DNA of 64,000 nucleotides, from the NCBI RefSeq assembly GCF_007997085.1, contig NZ_VORR01000019.1, positions 1 to 64,000 of the forward strand. The letters run 5' to 3'. The notes beneath the pieces are model-generated. The model searched no databases. It had not been told where the DNA came from and saw only the letters and a program-made list of their open reading frames with translations. Source of the DNA: Polaribacter sp. IC066 (GTDB lineage: Bacteria; Bacteroidota; Bacteroidia; Flavobacteriales; Flavobacteriaceae). Position numbers and translations under genes: made by a program. The number at the start of each line of letters is the position of its first letter. The stretch's first letter is position 1. Positions 1 to 9,556 of the stretch are shown piece by piece.

Positions 1-104
1 CGGAAGGATTAAATAGTGTCATGCAATTAGCACGATCTAGAGCTAGAGGTTTCAGGAATATTGATAATTTTTGTAATATGATATATTTCTTAGGGAATCA
101 CTAA
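1..104 (+). CDS. ISL3-family transposase, C-terminal end (partial)
   Basis: The frame beginning at base 3 encodes the last 33 residues of a transposase and stops at TAA 102-104. The peptide includes EGLNSVMQLARSRARGF and ends in YFLGNH. The NSxxQxARxxARGF pattern is typical of the C-terminus of ISL3-type (IS204/IS1001/IS1165) DDE transposases. The rest of the gene lies before the window. An IS-like terminal repeat follows immediately, so this is probably the 3' end of a complete element, but intactness cannot be judged here. Confidence 0.8.
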   Translation, partial: EGLNSVMQLARSRARGFRNIDNFCNMIYFLGNH

Positions 105-127
105 TCCATAACTTTTGGCGAAGAACC
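105..127 (+). repeat. Right terminal inverted repeat of the ISL3-type element
   Basis: Read from the outside in on the minus strand, this end starts GGTTCTTCGCCAAAAGTTAT. That agrees with the GG(C/T)TCTT start usual for ISL3-family terminal repeats. It begins directly after the transposase stop codon. The partner repeat and any 8-bp target duplication lie outside the window. Confidence 0.6.
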
Positions 128-194
128 AGAAATTTTAATAACTTCTTTAAGGGCTAATATTTTTTTAAGCACTAAATAAACACAATAATAATGC

Positions 195-202
195 TATTTT
201 TG
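195..202 (+). promoter_or_regulatory. Putative -7 box upstream of lspA
   Basis: TATTTTTG matches the Bacteroidetes sigma-ABfr -7 consensus TAnnTTTG and lies 20 bases before the lspA ATG. No clear -33 TTG is present at the usual distance, so this is a tentative call. Confidence 0.35.
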
Positions 203-221
203 TGATTTTAAATTCAAATAA

Positions 222-839
222 ATGTCAAAGAAAAATCTTGCTATTTTAACAATTATAATTGCAATTATTTTAGATCAAGTTATAAAAGTTTACGTGAAAA
301 CAAATTTTGTTTCGGGCGAAGAGGTTGTTATTTTTGATTGGTTTAAAATCCATTTTACAGAAAATAACGGCATGGCAATGGGTTTTGAGTTTGGTGGAAA
401 AGGAGGTAAACTTTTTTTAACACTATTTAGACTGGTTGCAGTAACGGCACTTATGTTTTGGTTAATAGGTAACATAAAACGCAAAGTGCATAACGCAGTG
501 ATTATCGGAATTTCTCTAATTTTCTCTGGTGCTGTGGGCAATATCATAGATTCTGTATTTTACGGCGTTATTTTTGATCATCCTTCCAATAGATTAGCAA
601 CCTTATTTCCTGAAAGTACAGATGGAAAATTGTTTTTTGGCAAGGTTGTAGACATGTTTTATTTTCCTATTTGGAGTGGAGATTTGCCTAGTTGGATTCC
701 TTTTATTGGCGGTGATCCTTTTACTTTTTTCCAATATATTTTTAATCCCGCAGATTCTTTTATAAGCATTGGGGTTGCTTTACTTTTTGTTTTTAGCAAA
801 CAGGCTTTCCCAAAAGAAGAAAAAGTAGTGGAGCAATAG
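222..839 (+). CDS. lspA: Lipoprotein signal peptidase (signal peptidase II)
   Basis: Inner-membrane aspartyl protease that cleaves prolipoprotein signal peptides ahead of the lipidated cysteine. The 205-residue protein has hydrophobic segments near residues 5-22, 65-85 and 92-110, plus a C-terminal membrane helix. Family motifs are visible: NNGMAMG (residues 48-54), GNIID with the first catalytic Asp at 110, and FNPADS with the second at about 178. It is longer than the proteobacterial enzyme (about 165 residues) because of a loop between the two Asp motifs, as is usual in Bacteroidetes. Several genes in the window encode its likely substrates (beta-helix, Ig-like, Rieske-like and CusB-type lipoproteins). 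Confidence 0.95.
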   Translation: MSKKNLAILTIIIAIILDQVIKVYVKTNFVSGEEVVIFDWFKIHFTENNGMAMGFEFGGKGGKLFLTLFRLVAVTALMFWLIGNIKRKVHNAVIIGISLIFSGAVGNIIDSVFYGVIFDHPSNRLATLFPESTDGKLFFGKVVDMFYFPIWSGDLPSWIPFIGGDPFTFFQYIFNPADSFISIGVALLFVFSKQAFPKEEKVVEQ

Positions 840-976
840 TTGATTGTTTTAAAGAGATTAAATAGAGCTTTGCAAAAAATGTAAGACGCCTGTGTATGAA
901 ATCTGTGTGTTTACCATAAAATAGCTTTTATTTTTCACTAACTTGTGTTTTTATTGTAAAACTTAAGCTCTTTGTA

Positions 977-1582
977 ATGCGTATTTCTAGATATATTCTC
1001 GTTTTTTTTGTTGGTTTCTTTATAGCTAAATTTTGGTATCAAAAGGAAGAAAACGAGCAACCGAAAGAAGAAATTAATGTAGTTTTAAATGCCGTTAAAA
1101 ACATGAGCAAATTGGTCGTTGCTAGCGGAAGTTTTTCTGAAGTTTATAATTTTTCTGATTCTAAAAAATACTTTTACGATTATGTCTCTTTTGATAAACA
1201 AGCCATTGTTACTGTAAATGCAAAAGTAGAGGTGGGTTATGATCTATCTAAATTAGAACTTCGAGCAGATTCTGTCGCAAAGAAAATTTATATTAATAAA
1301 ATTCCTAAAGAAGAAATTACCATTGCTCCAGATGTAAAATATTTCGATTTACAACAAAGTCAGTTTAATACTTTTTCTAAAGAAGACTTAAATAAAATTA
1401 ACAAAAAAAGCATCGATAAAATTAAGCAAACTGTTGCGTTAACAACCTTAAAAAAAGATGCAAAAACACGACTTTTAGAAGAAATATCTAAAATTTATCA
1501 ACTCTCGGCGCTCTATGGTTGGGAAGTTGTAGACAATACAAATTCAAGTTTTTTCACAGAATTTGTCGGCAAACTAGATTAA
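977..1582 (+). CDS. DUF4230 domain-containing membrane-anchored protein
   Basis: A 201-residue protein with one N-terminal membrane segment (residues 5-21) followed by a soluble domain with the DUF4230 pattern: LVVASGSFSEVY, then an alternating beta segment with VGYDLSKLEL, then a C-terminal helix-rich part. DUF4230 has no known biochemical function. The gene is 30 bases before uvrC on the same strand, so co-transcription is likely, but this arrangement does not establish a role in DNA repair. Confidence 0.8.
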   Translation: MRISRYILVFFVGFFIAKFWYQKEENEQPKEEINVVLNAVKNMSKLVVASGSFSEVYNFSDSKKYFYDYVSFDKQAIVTVNAKVEVGYDLSKLELRADSVAKKIYINKIPKEEITIAPDVKYFDLQQSQFNTFSKEDLNKINKKSIDKIKQTVALTTLKKDAKTRLLEEISKIYQLSALYGWEVVDNTNSSFFTEFVGKLD

Positions 1583-1612
1583 TTTATCACACAAAAAGAA
1601 GTATTTTTTATT

Positions 1613-3418
1613 ATGTCTGCACCTTTAGAACTTCAAATAAAAACCTTACCAAATGAACCTGGTGTTTATCAATATTTTGATAAAGACGATGTTATTATAT
1701 ATATTGGTAAAGCAAAAAATTTAAAAAAAAGAGTAAATTCTTACTTCACTAAAACTCATGAAAATGGCAAGACGAGAGTTCTTGTAAAAAAGATTGTCAA
1801 CATAAAACACATCGTTGTTAATACAGAAACAGATGCACTTTTATTAGAAAATAACTTAATTAAAAAGTACAAGCCACGCTATAATGTTCTCTTAAAAGAT
1901 GATAAAACATATCCTTGGATTTGTATTAAAAAAGAACGGTTTCCTAGAATTTTTATGACGCGTAGAGTTATCAAAGATGGCTCTGAATATTTTGGCCCTT
2001 ATACTTCGATTAAAACGGTAAGAATTTTATTAGATTTAATAAAGGAACTATATGCTATTAGAACTTGTAGCTACGATTTAAGCCATCAAAATATAAATGA
2101 AGGCAAGTATAAAGTCTGTTTAGAGTATCATTTAAAAAACTGTAAAGGAGCTTGTGAAAGTTTTGAAACCGAGACGCAGTATAACGAATCTATCAAAGAA
2201 ATTAGAAACATTGTAAAAGGAAACTTTAAAGAAAGTTTAGAGAAGTTTCAGGAAATGATGTTGCATTTTGCAGAGGAGATGGAGTTTGAAGAAGCGCAAA
2301 AAATTAAAGAAAAATTAGTTTTATTAGGCAATTATCAATCAAAAAGTACTATTATAAATCCGTCTATAAACAATGTAGATGTTTTTTCTTTAATTTCTGA
2401 TGAAACACACGGATATGCAAATTTTTTAAAGATTTCTAACGGATCAATTATTCAATCAAATACCACAGAAATTAAGAAAAAATTAGATGAAACTGATAAA
2501 GAATTATTAGAGCTTTTTATTGTTGAAATAAGACAACGTTTTAACTCACAATCACCAGAAATTTATGTGCCTTTTAAAGTAAATATTGGCGAAAGTGTAA
2601 AAGTAACGGTGCCTGTACTAGGAGATAAAAAGCGTATTGTAGAGCTTTCTGAAAGAAATGCTAAATATTATAGAATGGAACAGTTTAAGCAAACACAAAT
2701 TGTTGATCCAGAAAGACATGTAAAAAGAATTATGGCGCAAATGAAGAAAGATTTGCGTTTGCATGAAGAGCCAAGACATATAGAATGTTTTGACAACTCG
2801 AACATACAAGGTACAAACCCGGTGGCGGCCTGTGTGGTTTTTAGAGATGGGAAACCTAGTAAAAAAGAATACAGACATTATAATATAAAAACCGTAAACG
2901 GGCCCGATGATTTTGCCTCGATGGAAGAGGTTGTGTATAGAAGGTATAAACGTCTGTTAGAAGAAGGTTCATCTTTGCCACAGCTAATTATTGTGGATGG
3001 TGGAAAAGGACAATTATCATCAGGATTAAAAAGTTTAGAAGTTTTAGGGCTACGGGGTAAAATTGCGATAATCGGCATTGCAAAACGTTTGGAAGAAATT
3101 TATTATCCAGATGATCCAATACCGTTGTATCTTGACAAAAAATCTGAAACTTTAAAAATTACGCAGTATTTAAGAAACGAGGCACACAGATTTGGTATTA
3201 CTTTTCACAGAAATAAACGTAGTAAAGGTGCTATACAATCAGAGTTAGAACAAATTCCTAGTGTTGGTAAACAGACTATTACAACTTTATTGCGTAAATT
3301 TAAATCGGCAAAGCGTGTAAAAGAAGCTACTTTTAATGAGATAAAAGAAGAAATAGGAAATGCGAGAGCCATGAAAATATATCAGTTTTATCACCCAAAA
3401 AAAGAAAATGAAAAATAA
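1613..3418 (+). CDS. uvrC: Excinuclease ABC subunit C
   Basis: The dual-incision nuclease of nucleotide excision repair. The 601-residue protein has the N-terminal GIY-YIG nuclease domain (GVY at 17-19, YIG at 30-32), a UVR coiled-coil motif (EFEEAQKIKEKL) that contacts UvrB, the RNase H-like domain (IECFDNSNIQG and IIVDGGKGQL), and a C-terminal helix-hairpin-helix region (IPSVGKQTITTLLRKF). Length and domain order are normal. The next gene overlaps its end by 11 bases, suggesting translational coupling. Confidence 0.97.
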   Translation: MSAPLELQIKTLPNEPGVYQYFDKDDVIIYIGKAKNLKKRVNSYFTKTHENGKTRVLVKKIVNIKHIVVNTETDALLLENNLIKKYKPRYNVLLKDDKTYPWICIKKERFPRIFMTRRVIKDGSEYFGPYTSIKTVRILLDLIKELYAIRTCSYDLSHQNINEGKYKVCLEYHLKNCKGACESFETETQYNESIKEIRNIVKGNFKESLEKFQEMMLHFAEEMEFEEAQKIKEKLVLLGNYQSKSTIINPSINNVDVFSLISDETHGYANFLKISNGSIIQSNTTEIKKKLDETDKELLELFIVEIRQRFNSQSPEIYVPFKVNIGESVKVTVPVLGDKKRIVELSERNAKYYRMEQFKQTQIVDPERHVKRIMAQMKKDLRLHEEPRHIECFDNSNIQGTNPVAACVVFRDGKPSKKEYRHYNIKTVNGPDDFASMEEVVYRRYKRLLEEGSSLPQLIIVDGGKGQLSSGLKSLEVLGLRGKIAIIGIAKRLEEIYYPDDPIPLYLDKKSETLKITQYLRNEAHRFGITFHRNKRSKGAIQSELEQIPSVGKQTITTLLRKFKSAKRVKEATFNEIKEEIGNARAMKIYQFYHPKKENEK

Positions 3419-5606
3419 AATATTTCTTTTAATTTTTATAGTTCCTATGCTTGTTTTTTCGCAACAAAAACAACCTAAAGTGGGTTTGGTTTTAAGTGGT
3501 GGTGGGGCAAAAGGCTTTGCCCATATTGCTGTTTTAAAAGAGATTGATAAAGCAGGTGTTCAGTTAGATTATATTGGTGGTACAAGTATGGGCGCAATTG
3601 TTGGTGCGCTGTATGCAGTTGGCTATTCTGGTTTAGAGATAGAAGAAATTGTTCAAAAAATAGACTTTATTTCTTTGTTAAGAGATGAGCTACCAAGAAG
3701 TACTTCTACTTTTTTTGAAAAGGAATACGGAGAAAAGACAAAAATAACGTTACCGGTAACAAAGGGTTCTTTGGGTTTGCCAAGAGCCGTTTCTAAAGGA
3801 CAAAATATTTTGAATCTGCTTTTTGAACTATTAGATAGTACAGAAGATGTAACCGATTTTTCTAAACTACCAATTCCTTTTTTTTGTATTGCAACCGATG
3901 TAGAGAATGGCGGTGCAGTATTACTAGAAAAAGGCTCTTTACCGCTAGCGTTAAGAGCAAGTGGTTCTTTTCCTACATTATTAAATCCTGTTATTTTAGA
4001 AGATAAACTTTTAGTAGATGGTGGTATTGCCAATAATTTTCCTGTAAGCGTTATGAAATCTAAAGATATGGATATTGTAATTGGGGTTGATGTAGAAGGA
4101 AGGTTATACGAAAAAGAAAAATTAACTTCGGCGATAGCTATTTTAAACCAGATTGTAAGCTATAAAATGTATGCGAAAACAAAGCAAGAAAAATTAAAAT
4201 TAGATGTCTACATTCATCCTGATATTTTTGAATATAGCGTGGTAGATTTTGATAGAAAAAATGAGATTATTAACAAAGGCGAGCAGGAGGTAAAAAATTT
4301 TAAAAAAATTTTTAGAGAAATAGCAACAAAGCAAATTATTAAAAAAGAGCGAAAACCAATTATAATAAATAGAAAGAAAAGATATATTTCAGATATCAAT
4401 ATTATTGGAGCCAAAGAGTATACACGAGCTTTTGTGCTGGGTAAATTAAAGATTAAAGAAGGAGATAGTGTTTATAGGGAAGAGATTTCTAGAAGAATTA
4501 ATTTATTATCTGCCACTAAAAATTATGAGCGCATTGTTTATAGTTTAAAAAAGCAAAAGGATGCTTCTTATCAATTAACTTTTACTTTAAAAGAGACGAA
4601 AGAAAATGCGACACTTAGCTTGGGTGCACATTATGATTTATTATACAAATCTGGTGTGTTGGCAAGTTACAAGCAGAAGAACCTTTTAAATAAGAACGAT
4701 CTATTGGCTTTAGATGTCGTTTTAGGAGATAATTTACGGTATAATTTAAGCTATTTTGTAGATAATGGTTTTTATATTAGCTACGGTTTTAGGTCGCGAT
4801 ACGATCATTTTAGAGACAATGCAAAGTTTAATTTAGTAGCATCTCAAGTTCCTAATGTTACAAACATCAACTTAAATTACACCGATATTACCAACCAATT
4901 ATTTGTACAAACTACATTTAATAGAAAATTTGCACTGGGCCTTGGCGTAGAACATAAATACATAAGTGCCAAAACAGCAACAATTACAACCAATAATAAT
5001 GAAACGATATTAGACGATAGTAATTACTATAGCCTCTATGGGTATTTAAGGTTAGACACTTATGATAAAAAATATTTTGTAACAAAAGGATATTTTGCCG
5101 ATTTAAACTTTAAATGGTATACGGCATCATCTGATTTTAATAACAATTTTAGATCATTTTCTCAAGCCAAAGGCACTTTGGGCTTTGCAACTACTTTTGG
5201 TGATAGGTTAACGTTTCAAAACACCAACGAGGCTGGTTTTACGTTTAACAATCCTACATCAGACGTTTTTGATTTTTATGTTGGGGGGTATAATCAAAAC
5301 TTTATAAACACATTTGTTTCTTTCTATGGATATGAATTTGCAGATTTATCTAACGACTCTTTTGTAAAGTCAGAATTCAATTTAAGATACCGTTTTTATG
5401 ACAAACATTACGCCACCGCTATTGCGAATTATGGTCGTTTAGATGACAATGTTTTTAAAGATATAGAGATTTTTAAAAACATTAAATCGGGTTATGCTTT
5501 AGGCTACAGTTATGATTCTTTAATTGGTCCTATTGAATTAAAATATAGTTGGTCTCCAGACACCAAGCAAAATTACTGGTTGTTTAATTTAGGCTTTTGG
5601 TTTTAA
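3408..5606 (+). CDS. Patatin-like phospholipase with C-terminal outer-membrane beta-barrel
   Basis: A 732-residue protein with a signal peptide (residues 1-18, ending VFSQ). The patatin domain carries the oxyanion motif GGGAKG (31-36), the nucleophile motif GGTSMG with Ser60, and the DGG motif with Asp204, giving a Ser-Asp dyad. A POTRA-like stretch follows (about 325-400), then an Omp85/surface-antigen barrel ending in LFNLGFWF, with the aromatic C-terminus expected for barrel insertion. This architecture predicts an outer-membrane protein with a phospholipase domain, comparable to PlpD-type proteins. The ATG lies inside the end of uvrC. Confidence 0.9.
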   Translation: MKNKIFLLIFIVPMLVFSQQKQPKVGLVLSGGGAKGFAHIAVLKEIDKAGVQLDYIGGTSMGAIVGALYAVGYSGLEIEEIVQKIDFISLLRDELPRSTSTFFEKEYGEKTKITLPVTKGSLGLPRAVSKGQNILNLLFELLDSTEDVTDFSKLPIPFFCIATDVENGGAVLLEKGSLPLALRASGSFPTLLNPVILEDKLLVDGGIANNFPVSVMKSKDMDIVIGVDVEGRLYEKEKLTSAIAILNQIVSYKMYAKTKQEKLKLDVYIHPDIFEYSVVDFDRKNEIINKGEQEVKNFKKIFREIATKQIIKKERKPIIINRKKRYISDINIIGAKEYTRAFVLGKLKIKEGDSVYREEISRRINLLSATKNYERIVYSLKKQKDASYQLTFTLKETKENATLSLGAHYDLLYKSGVLASYKQKNLLNKNDLLALDVVLGDNLRYNLSYFVDNGFYISYGFRSRYDHFRDNAKFNLVASQVPNVTNINLNYTDITNQLFVQTTFNRKFALGLGVEHKYISAKTATITTNNNETILDDSNYYSLYGYLRLDTYDKKYFVTKGYFADLNFKWYTASSDFNNNFRSFSQAKGTLGFATTFGDRLTFQNTNEAGFTFNNPTSDVFDFYVGGYNQNFINTFVSFYGYEFADLSNDSFVKSEFNLRYRFYDKHYATAIANYGRLDDNVFKDIEIFKNIKSGYALGYSYDSLIGPIELKYSWSPDTKQNYWLFNLGFWF

Positions 5607-5611
5607 TAAAA

Positions 5612-5639
5612 AAACCAGTGAAAAGAAGTTCACTGGTTT
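5612..5639. terminator. Bidirectional intrinsic terminator between convergent genes
   Basis: A perfect 11-bp stem (AAACCAGTGAA / TTCACTGGTTT) encloses a 6-base loop. On the minus strand it is followed by a run of seven T, making it a good terminator for the phosphate operon. On the plus strand the downstream T-rich stretch is weaker. Confidence 0.85.
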
Positions 5640-5697
5640 CCGTTTTAAATAATTTTTATAGCGCTTATTTAAGCATCATATAAGCTACAACCTTTCT

Positions 5698-7950
5698 TTA
5701 TTTTACTTGTTTTGTGCTTAAATAAAACTCTTCATAGGTGTTTAAAAGATTCATTAGAGCAGAAATTAAGTCTTTAGTTTCTAGCAATAGGCTAAAGTAT
5801 AAAGTGGTGTTTTTAGGACTGGTTTCATCCGTTCTTATTCTTGCAACTTGTTTTTCAATTGAGGAAGATACGTTTTTTATCAATTCTTGTTTTTCGAATA
5901 AAATATCACCTAAATTATCAAAGGTTCTTTTTTCAAAAGTTTGTGCTACTTTTATTAAAAGTTCAGTTAATTCTTCATTGATCTGTTTTAGATCGTTTAA
6001 CTGTGCCTTCTTTAAGTTTTTATGATTGTTATTTACGTGTTTGTAACTTGCTCTAGAGATGTAACTAATAGATTGTGCTACGTCTTGTAAATAGCCTAAA
6101 ACCATAATATAAAACCTACTTGCTTGCACAGAGGTTTCATCTAAAGATTTTATAAAATAGAAAACACCGTCTTTTAAACCATCAATTTCATCATTTAATT
6201 TAGCTACGTGCTTATCTGTTTTACGAAGTTTATTCAAATCATGATTCGATAAATCATTTACAACATTGGTATATAATTTATTTACACGAGTTGCAACTTC
6301 TGATATATGATCTGCACTTTCCTCAATAACACCGTTTATGGTTATTAATTCGGCTCTTTCAATATATTCTCTTTTTTTAACTTCTTTAGATTTGTTTCTA
6401 ACGATTAAAGTATTTCTAGTTATTAAAATGGCAACAACTGCTAACAAAACAGGAATCATAACCATATCCCAACTAATTAAGTACGCTACTAAAGCAGCGG
6501 CTAAAAATGCTGTGATAGCTGTTAAAAACCAACCCCCAATAACATTAAGTACACCCGCAACTCTGTAAACAGCACTTTCACGGCCCCAAGCTCTATCTGC
6601 TAAAGAAGTACCCATGGCAACCATAAAAGTAACGTATGTTGTAGATAAAGGTAACTTCATAGAGGTTGCAACTGAAATTAAAATACCAGCAACAATTAAA
6701 TTTACAGAAGCTCTTACCAAGTCAAAAGCAGGTAATTCATAGCTTTTATCTTTATTTATTTCAATTTTTGGTTTTTGAAATTTAGAATCGATAAGAGATA
6801 AAGTTGATTTTGGAACAATATAGCTAATACCAGTATTGATGCTCATTGCTAACCTTACAACAACTCTTGATAAGGGATTTGGCTGAAATTTTTCATGCCC
6901 TTCTCCTTGGCGAGATAAGTCAATCCCTGTTTTTATAACGTTTTGAGCTTTACTAGAAGTCCATAAAGTAATAACCATTATAGTACCTGCAGCTAATAGT
7001 AACCACACATTAGAGGGTACTTTTTCTGCTAAAATACCCATAGAAAAAGCATCTGCATTTACGCCAGAAACCTCCCATGCTTGGTAAGAATTCCAAGCTG
7101 CTATTGGCACGCCAACAAAGTTTACCAAGTCGTTTCCTGAAAAGGCCATGGCTAGAGAAAATGTACCAACCCCAATAATTAACTTCAAAATATTTACTTT
7201 AAAGAATTGTATTAATAGTTGAGAAATAATTGACCAAACAACAAAACTACCCGCTATTATGGAAAGTGAATTTCCTTCAATTAAGAACTTAATATCATCG
7301 TAGAAAGGAGTTCCTTTCATACCCTTAATAAATATAAAGTAAGTAATGGCCGTTATCGCAAAGCCGCCAAACAATGCATTTATATAAATAGGTCTCTTAT
7401 TAAAATTAAAAGTATAGATTAATCTTGATAAAAATTGAACCATAGCACCAACAGAAAAAGCTACCACTACAGAAAGTAATATTCCATTAATAATTTCTAG
7501 CGCTTTTTTATGATTAATATAGTTCCAGATATCGGAGATTGAATGGTCATTATTTGCAGATATTTTTATTAAAGAGATACAAACAGCCGCACCTAACAAT
7601 TCAAATACAATAGAAACTGTGGTTGATGTTGGCATGCCTAAAGAATTAAAAATATCTAAAAGTAGAATATCAGTAATCATTACGGCCATAAAAATGAACA
7701 TAATGTCTTGAAACATAAACATATTAGGATTAAAAATACCTTTACGGGCTACCTCCATCATTCCACTAGAAGTAATGGCTCCAAAAAACACACCTAAACT
7801 AGCAATAATCATAATGTTTTTAACAGAAATTGCTTTAGAGCCAATTGCTGAATTCAAGAAATTTACGGCATCATTACTTACACCTACAACCAAGTCTACA
7901 ATCGCTAAAACAGCTAAAGCAACAAGCATTAAAATATATGGATCTCCCAT
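5698..7950 (-). CDS. PiT-family inorganic phosphate transporter with PhoU-like C-terminal domain
   Basis: Sodium- or proton-coupled phosphate permease. The family repeat signature appears near the N-terminus as GVSNDAVNFLNSAIGS, and the inverted second half carries LPLSTTYVTFMVAMG. About 550 residues of membrane-spanning sequence are followed by roughly 200 residues of helical, charged sequence resembling PhoU (DUF47), probably a cytosolic regulatory domain. I prefer the ATG at 7950 (MGDPYILM) over 7983 because the hydrophobic first helix starts there; the longer version would be 761 residues. The porin gene lies 73 bases upstream of the chosen start on the same strand. Confidence 0.9.
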   Translation of the reverse strand: MGDPYILMLVALAVLAIVDLVVGVSNDAVNFLNSAIGSKAISVKNIMIIASLGVFFGAITSSGMMEVARKGIFNPNMFMFQDIMFIFMAVMITDILLLDIFNSLGMPTSTTVSIVFELLGAAVCISLIKISANNDHSISDIWNYINHKKALEIINGILLSVVVAFSVGAMVQFLSRLIYTFNFNKRPIYINALFGGFAITAITYFIFIKGMKGTPFYDDIKFLIEGNSLSIIAGSFVVWSIISQLLIQFFKVNILKLIIGVGTFSLAMAFSGNDLVNFVGVPIAAWNSYQAWEVSGVNADAFSMGILAEKVPSNVWLLLAAGTIMVITLWTSSKAQNVIKTGIDLSRQGEGHEKFQPNPLSRVVVRLAMSINTGISYIVPKSTLSLIDSKFQKPKIEINKDKSYELPAFDLVRASVNLIVAGILISVATSMKLPLSTTYVTFMVAMGTSLADRAWGRESAVYRVAGVLNVIGGWFLTAITAFLAAALVAYLISWDMVMIPVLLAVVAILITRNTLIVRNKSKEVKKREYIERAELITINGVIEESADHISEVATRVNKLYTNVVNDLSNHDLNKLRKTDKHVAKLNDEIDGLKDGVFYFIKSLDETSVQASRFYIMVLGYLQDVAQSISYISRASYKHVNNNHKNLKKAQLNDLKQINEELTELLIKVAQTFEKRTFDNLGDILFEKQELIKNVSSSIEKQVARIRTDETSPKNTTLYFSLLLETKDLISALMNLLNTYEEFYLSTKQVK

Positions 7951-8023
7951 TGTTTTGAATTTAGTTTGCAAATTTACAAACACAATAAATTGTGAATGTT
8001 ATGCTTATGTTATTTAATTTATA

Positions 8024-9232
8024 TTAAAAATGAATATCTACTTGTAATCTATACATTAATTGGTTTGAGTTAAAACCAATAGCTGTGTAACTTATATCTG
8101 TCTGAAATTTTAATTTGTGACCTGCAATATATTTAGATAAACCCAAAGTATATTGATTTTCTGAACCTTTTCCTGTAATATTTTTATTCAGAGAAATATT
8201 GGTGTAACGTGCAGAGATTTCAACAGTTTTAGAGATCAAGTATCCTGTTTGTAAATTTAAGCCAGTACCAACTTGCACTACAGCTCCTGTTAAAGTTCCA
8301 TCAGAATTTTTAGCAATAGCATCATCTGCCTCTCTGTTGGCGTATTCTGCCATCAATGAAAATCCTTTTCGCTTAAACATGGCATCTATAAACACAGTAG
8401 AAATATCGGTTGCATAAAAACCAAGATCAGTAGTCATATAAGCACCCATATTACTTCTGGTTCTTACAGCGTTTTTATTAATGTCATATCCAAAAGCAAA
8501 AGACAGTTTAGAACTGTCTTCAAATTTTAAATCGCTTCCTCTATAATCGCCTTTGTTTTTAAAGTTTCCGAAGGGAAGAAATTCTATTCTACTTGTAAAT
8601 TGATGTCCTCCCTTGTTTCCTCTGGTAACATTCCTTCCTTCTCCTTGAGAAATTGAAAAAATTTCTTTCATTATAAAAGAGTCGGTAATGTTTGTTTTAT
8701 GTCTTAATTGTATTCCAATATCTCGATCGATATTAAATCTACTATTTAGTAAAGATCGGTCTACCATTTGTAAATCTCCAGAAGAAATAACACGTTCTCT
8801 ATTGCCTGGTAATTTTGTTTGTCCGAACCACAAGACAAATTCTCCAGAAAAGTTCCATTTTAAAACAGCATCCATAATGTATCTAGGAGAGTTGTGCGTA
8901 AATTCTGAAGCGCCAGATTGATCTCTATTAGATAATCCTAGTTCTAGTTTGTATTTTAATTTAGGAGAAAATGCAAAACCATCAAACTTTAAACGAGACC
9001 GTCTAATTAGCATGGATGTTTCGGGGTTCGATAAACCATTCTGATGATCCCACTGCGAAATTGCCAAAGTTTGAAACCTTAAACCTATTTTCATGACCCA
9101 AGTGCTGTCTTCACCTACTAAATTGAAAAGACCTTTTCCGAATTTTGGAGTGTTCGTTTCTTGTGCTTGCGAGCTCAAGAAAACGCATGTGCACAAGAGT
9201 ATTACTACTTTTTGCAGCGTAGATAATTTCAT
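8024..9232 (-). CDS. Phosphate-selective porin O/P-type outer-membrane protein
   Basis: A 402-residue protein with a signal peptide (cleavage around SSQAQ, residue 23) and a beta-barrel of OprO/OprP type (DSTWVMKIGLRFQ, RRSRLKFDGF, YKLELGLSN) ending in the aromatic-type strand YRLQVDIHF. It would bring phosphate across the outer membrane, and the PiT-PhoU permease is encoded immediately downstream. Its mRNA leader is unusual: a terminator-like hairpin and a 14-bp inverted repeat, one arm of which ends three bases before the start codon. Confidence 0.88.
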   Translation of the reverse strand: MKLSTLQKVVILLCTCVFLSSQAQETNTPKFGKGLFNLVGEDSTWVMKIGLRFQTLAISQWDHQNGLSNPETSMLIRRSRLKFDGFAFSPKLKYKLELGLSNRDQSGASEFTHNSPRYIMDAVLKWNFSGEFVLWFGQTKLPGNRERVISSGDLQMVDRSLLNSRFNIDRDIGIQLRHKTNITDSFIMKEIFSISQGEGRNVTRGNKGGHQFTSRIEFLPFGNFKNKGDYRGSDLKFEDSSKLSFAFGYDINKNAVRTRSNMGAYMTTDLGFYATDISTVFIDAMFKRKGFSLMAEYANREADDAIAKNSDGTLTGAVVQVGTGLNLQTGYLISKTVEISARYTNISLNKNITGKGSENQYTLGLSKYIAGHKLKFQTDISYTAIGFNSNQLMYRLQVDIHF

Positions 9233-9235
9233 TAT

Positions 9236-9351
9236 TATTAGTTTTTGTCAACGCAAAGAACCAACAATAATGTTAATGCAACATTAAAAGATAAAAAAAC
9301 TGCCTTGGCCAAAGGCAGTAAGTCATATAACATAGTCGACAAAAACTAATA
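9236..9351. repeat. Inverted repeat framing the porin leader
   Basis: The arms TATTAGTTTTTGTC-like 9236-9249 and GACAAAAACTAATA 9338-9351 are perfectly complementary over 14 bp and are 88 bases apart. In the porin transcript one arm lies just 5' of the start codon (9230-9232), so pairing could occlude translation initiation. A second hairpin is nested between the arms. Confidence 0.6.
9293..9319 (-). terminator. Terminator-like hairpin in the porin 5' leader
   Basis: An 8-bp stem ACTGCCTT / AAGGCAGT with a 5-base loop is followed on the minus strand by a run of seven T. It lies 60-90 bases before the porin start codon, so it would terminate transcription entering the porin-PiT unit from upstream, unless the promoter lies between it and the gene. 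Confidence 0.6.
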
Positions 9352-9524
9352 TAATTATAATGACAAGCTCTTTAAAGATTACTACAAAGATGCAACCCGA
9401 ACTTAAATTTAATGTTTAACTTAAATTAAGAAATGGTTAACAAATTTTTCGATTTTACTTTTAGTTAATGTTTCTGTAACCCAACCATAATTTAAAGCTA
9501 ACGTTCAGTTTACAGATGTAGATA

Positions 9525-9532
9525 TACTTTTG
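9525..9532 (+). promoter_or_regulatory. Putative -7 box for the TonB receptor gene
   Basis: TACTTTTG matches TAnnTTTG and lies 24 bases before the ATG at 9557. The -33 region reads GTTCAG rather than a clean TTG, so support is partial. Confidence 0.45.
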
Positions 9533-9556
9533 TAGCGTAAAAATTATGTTTTAAAA

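Larger units (their letters stand above)
9233..9556. other. Divergent intergenic region, porin / TonB receptor
   Basis: A 324-base gene-free stretch between divergent units. It holds the porin leader structures (9236-9351) and a putative promoter for the TonB receptor (9525-9532). I see no reading frame of note in the remainder, which is about 75% AT. Confidence 0.7.
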
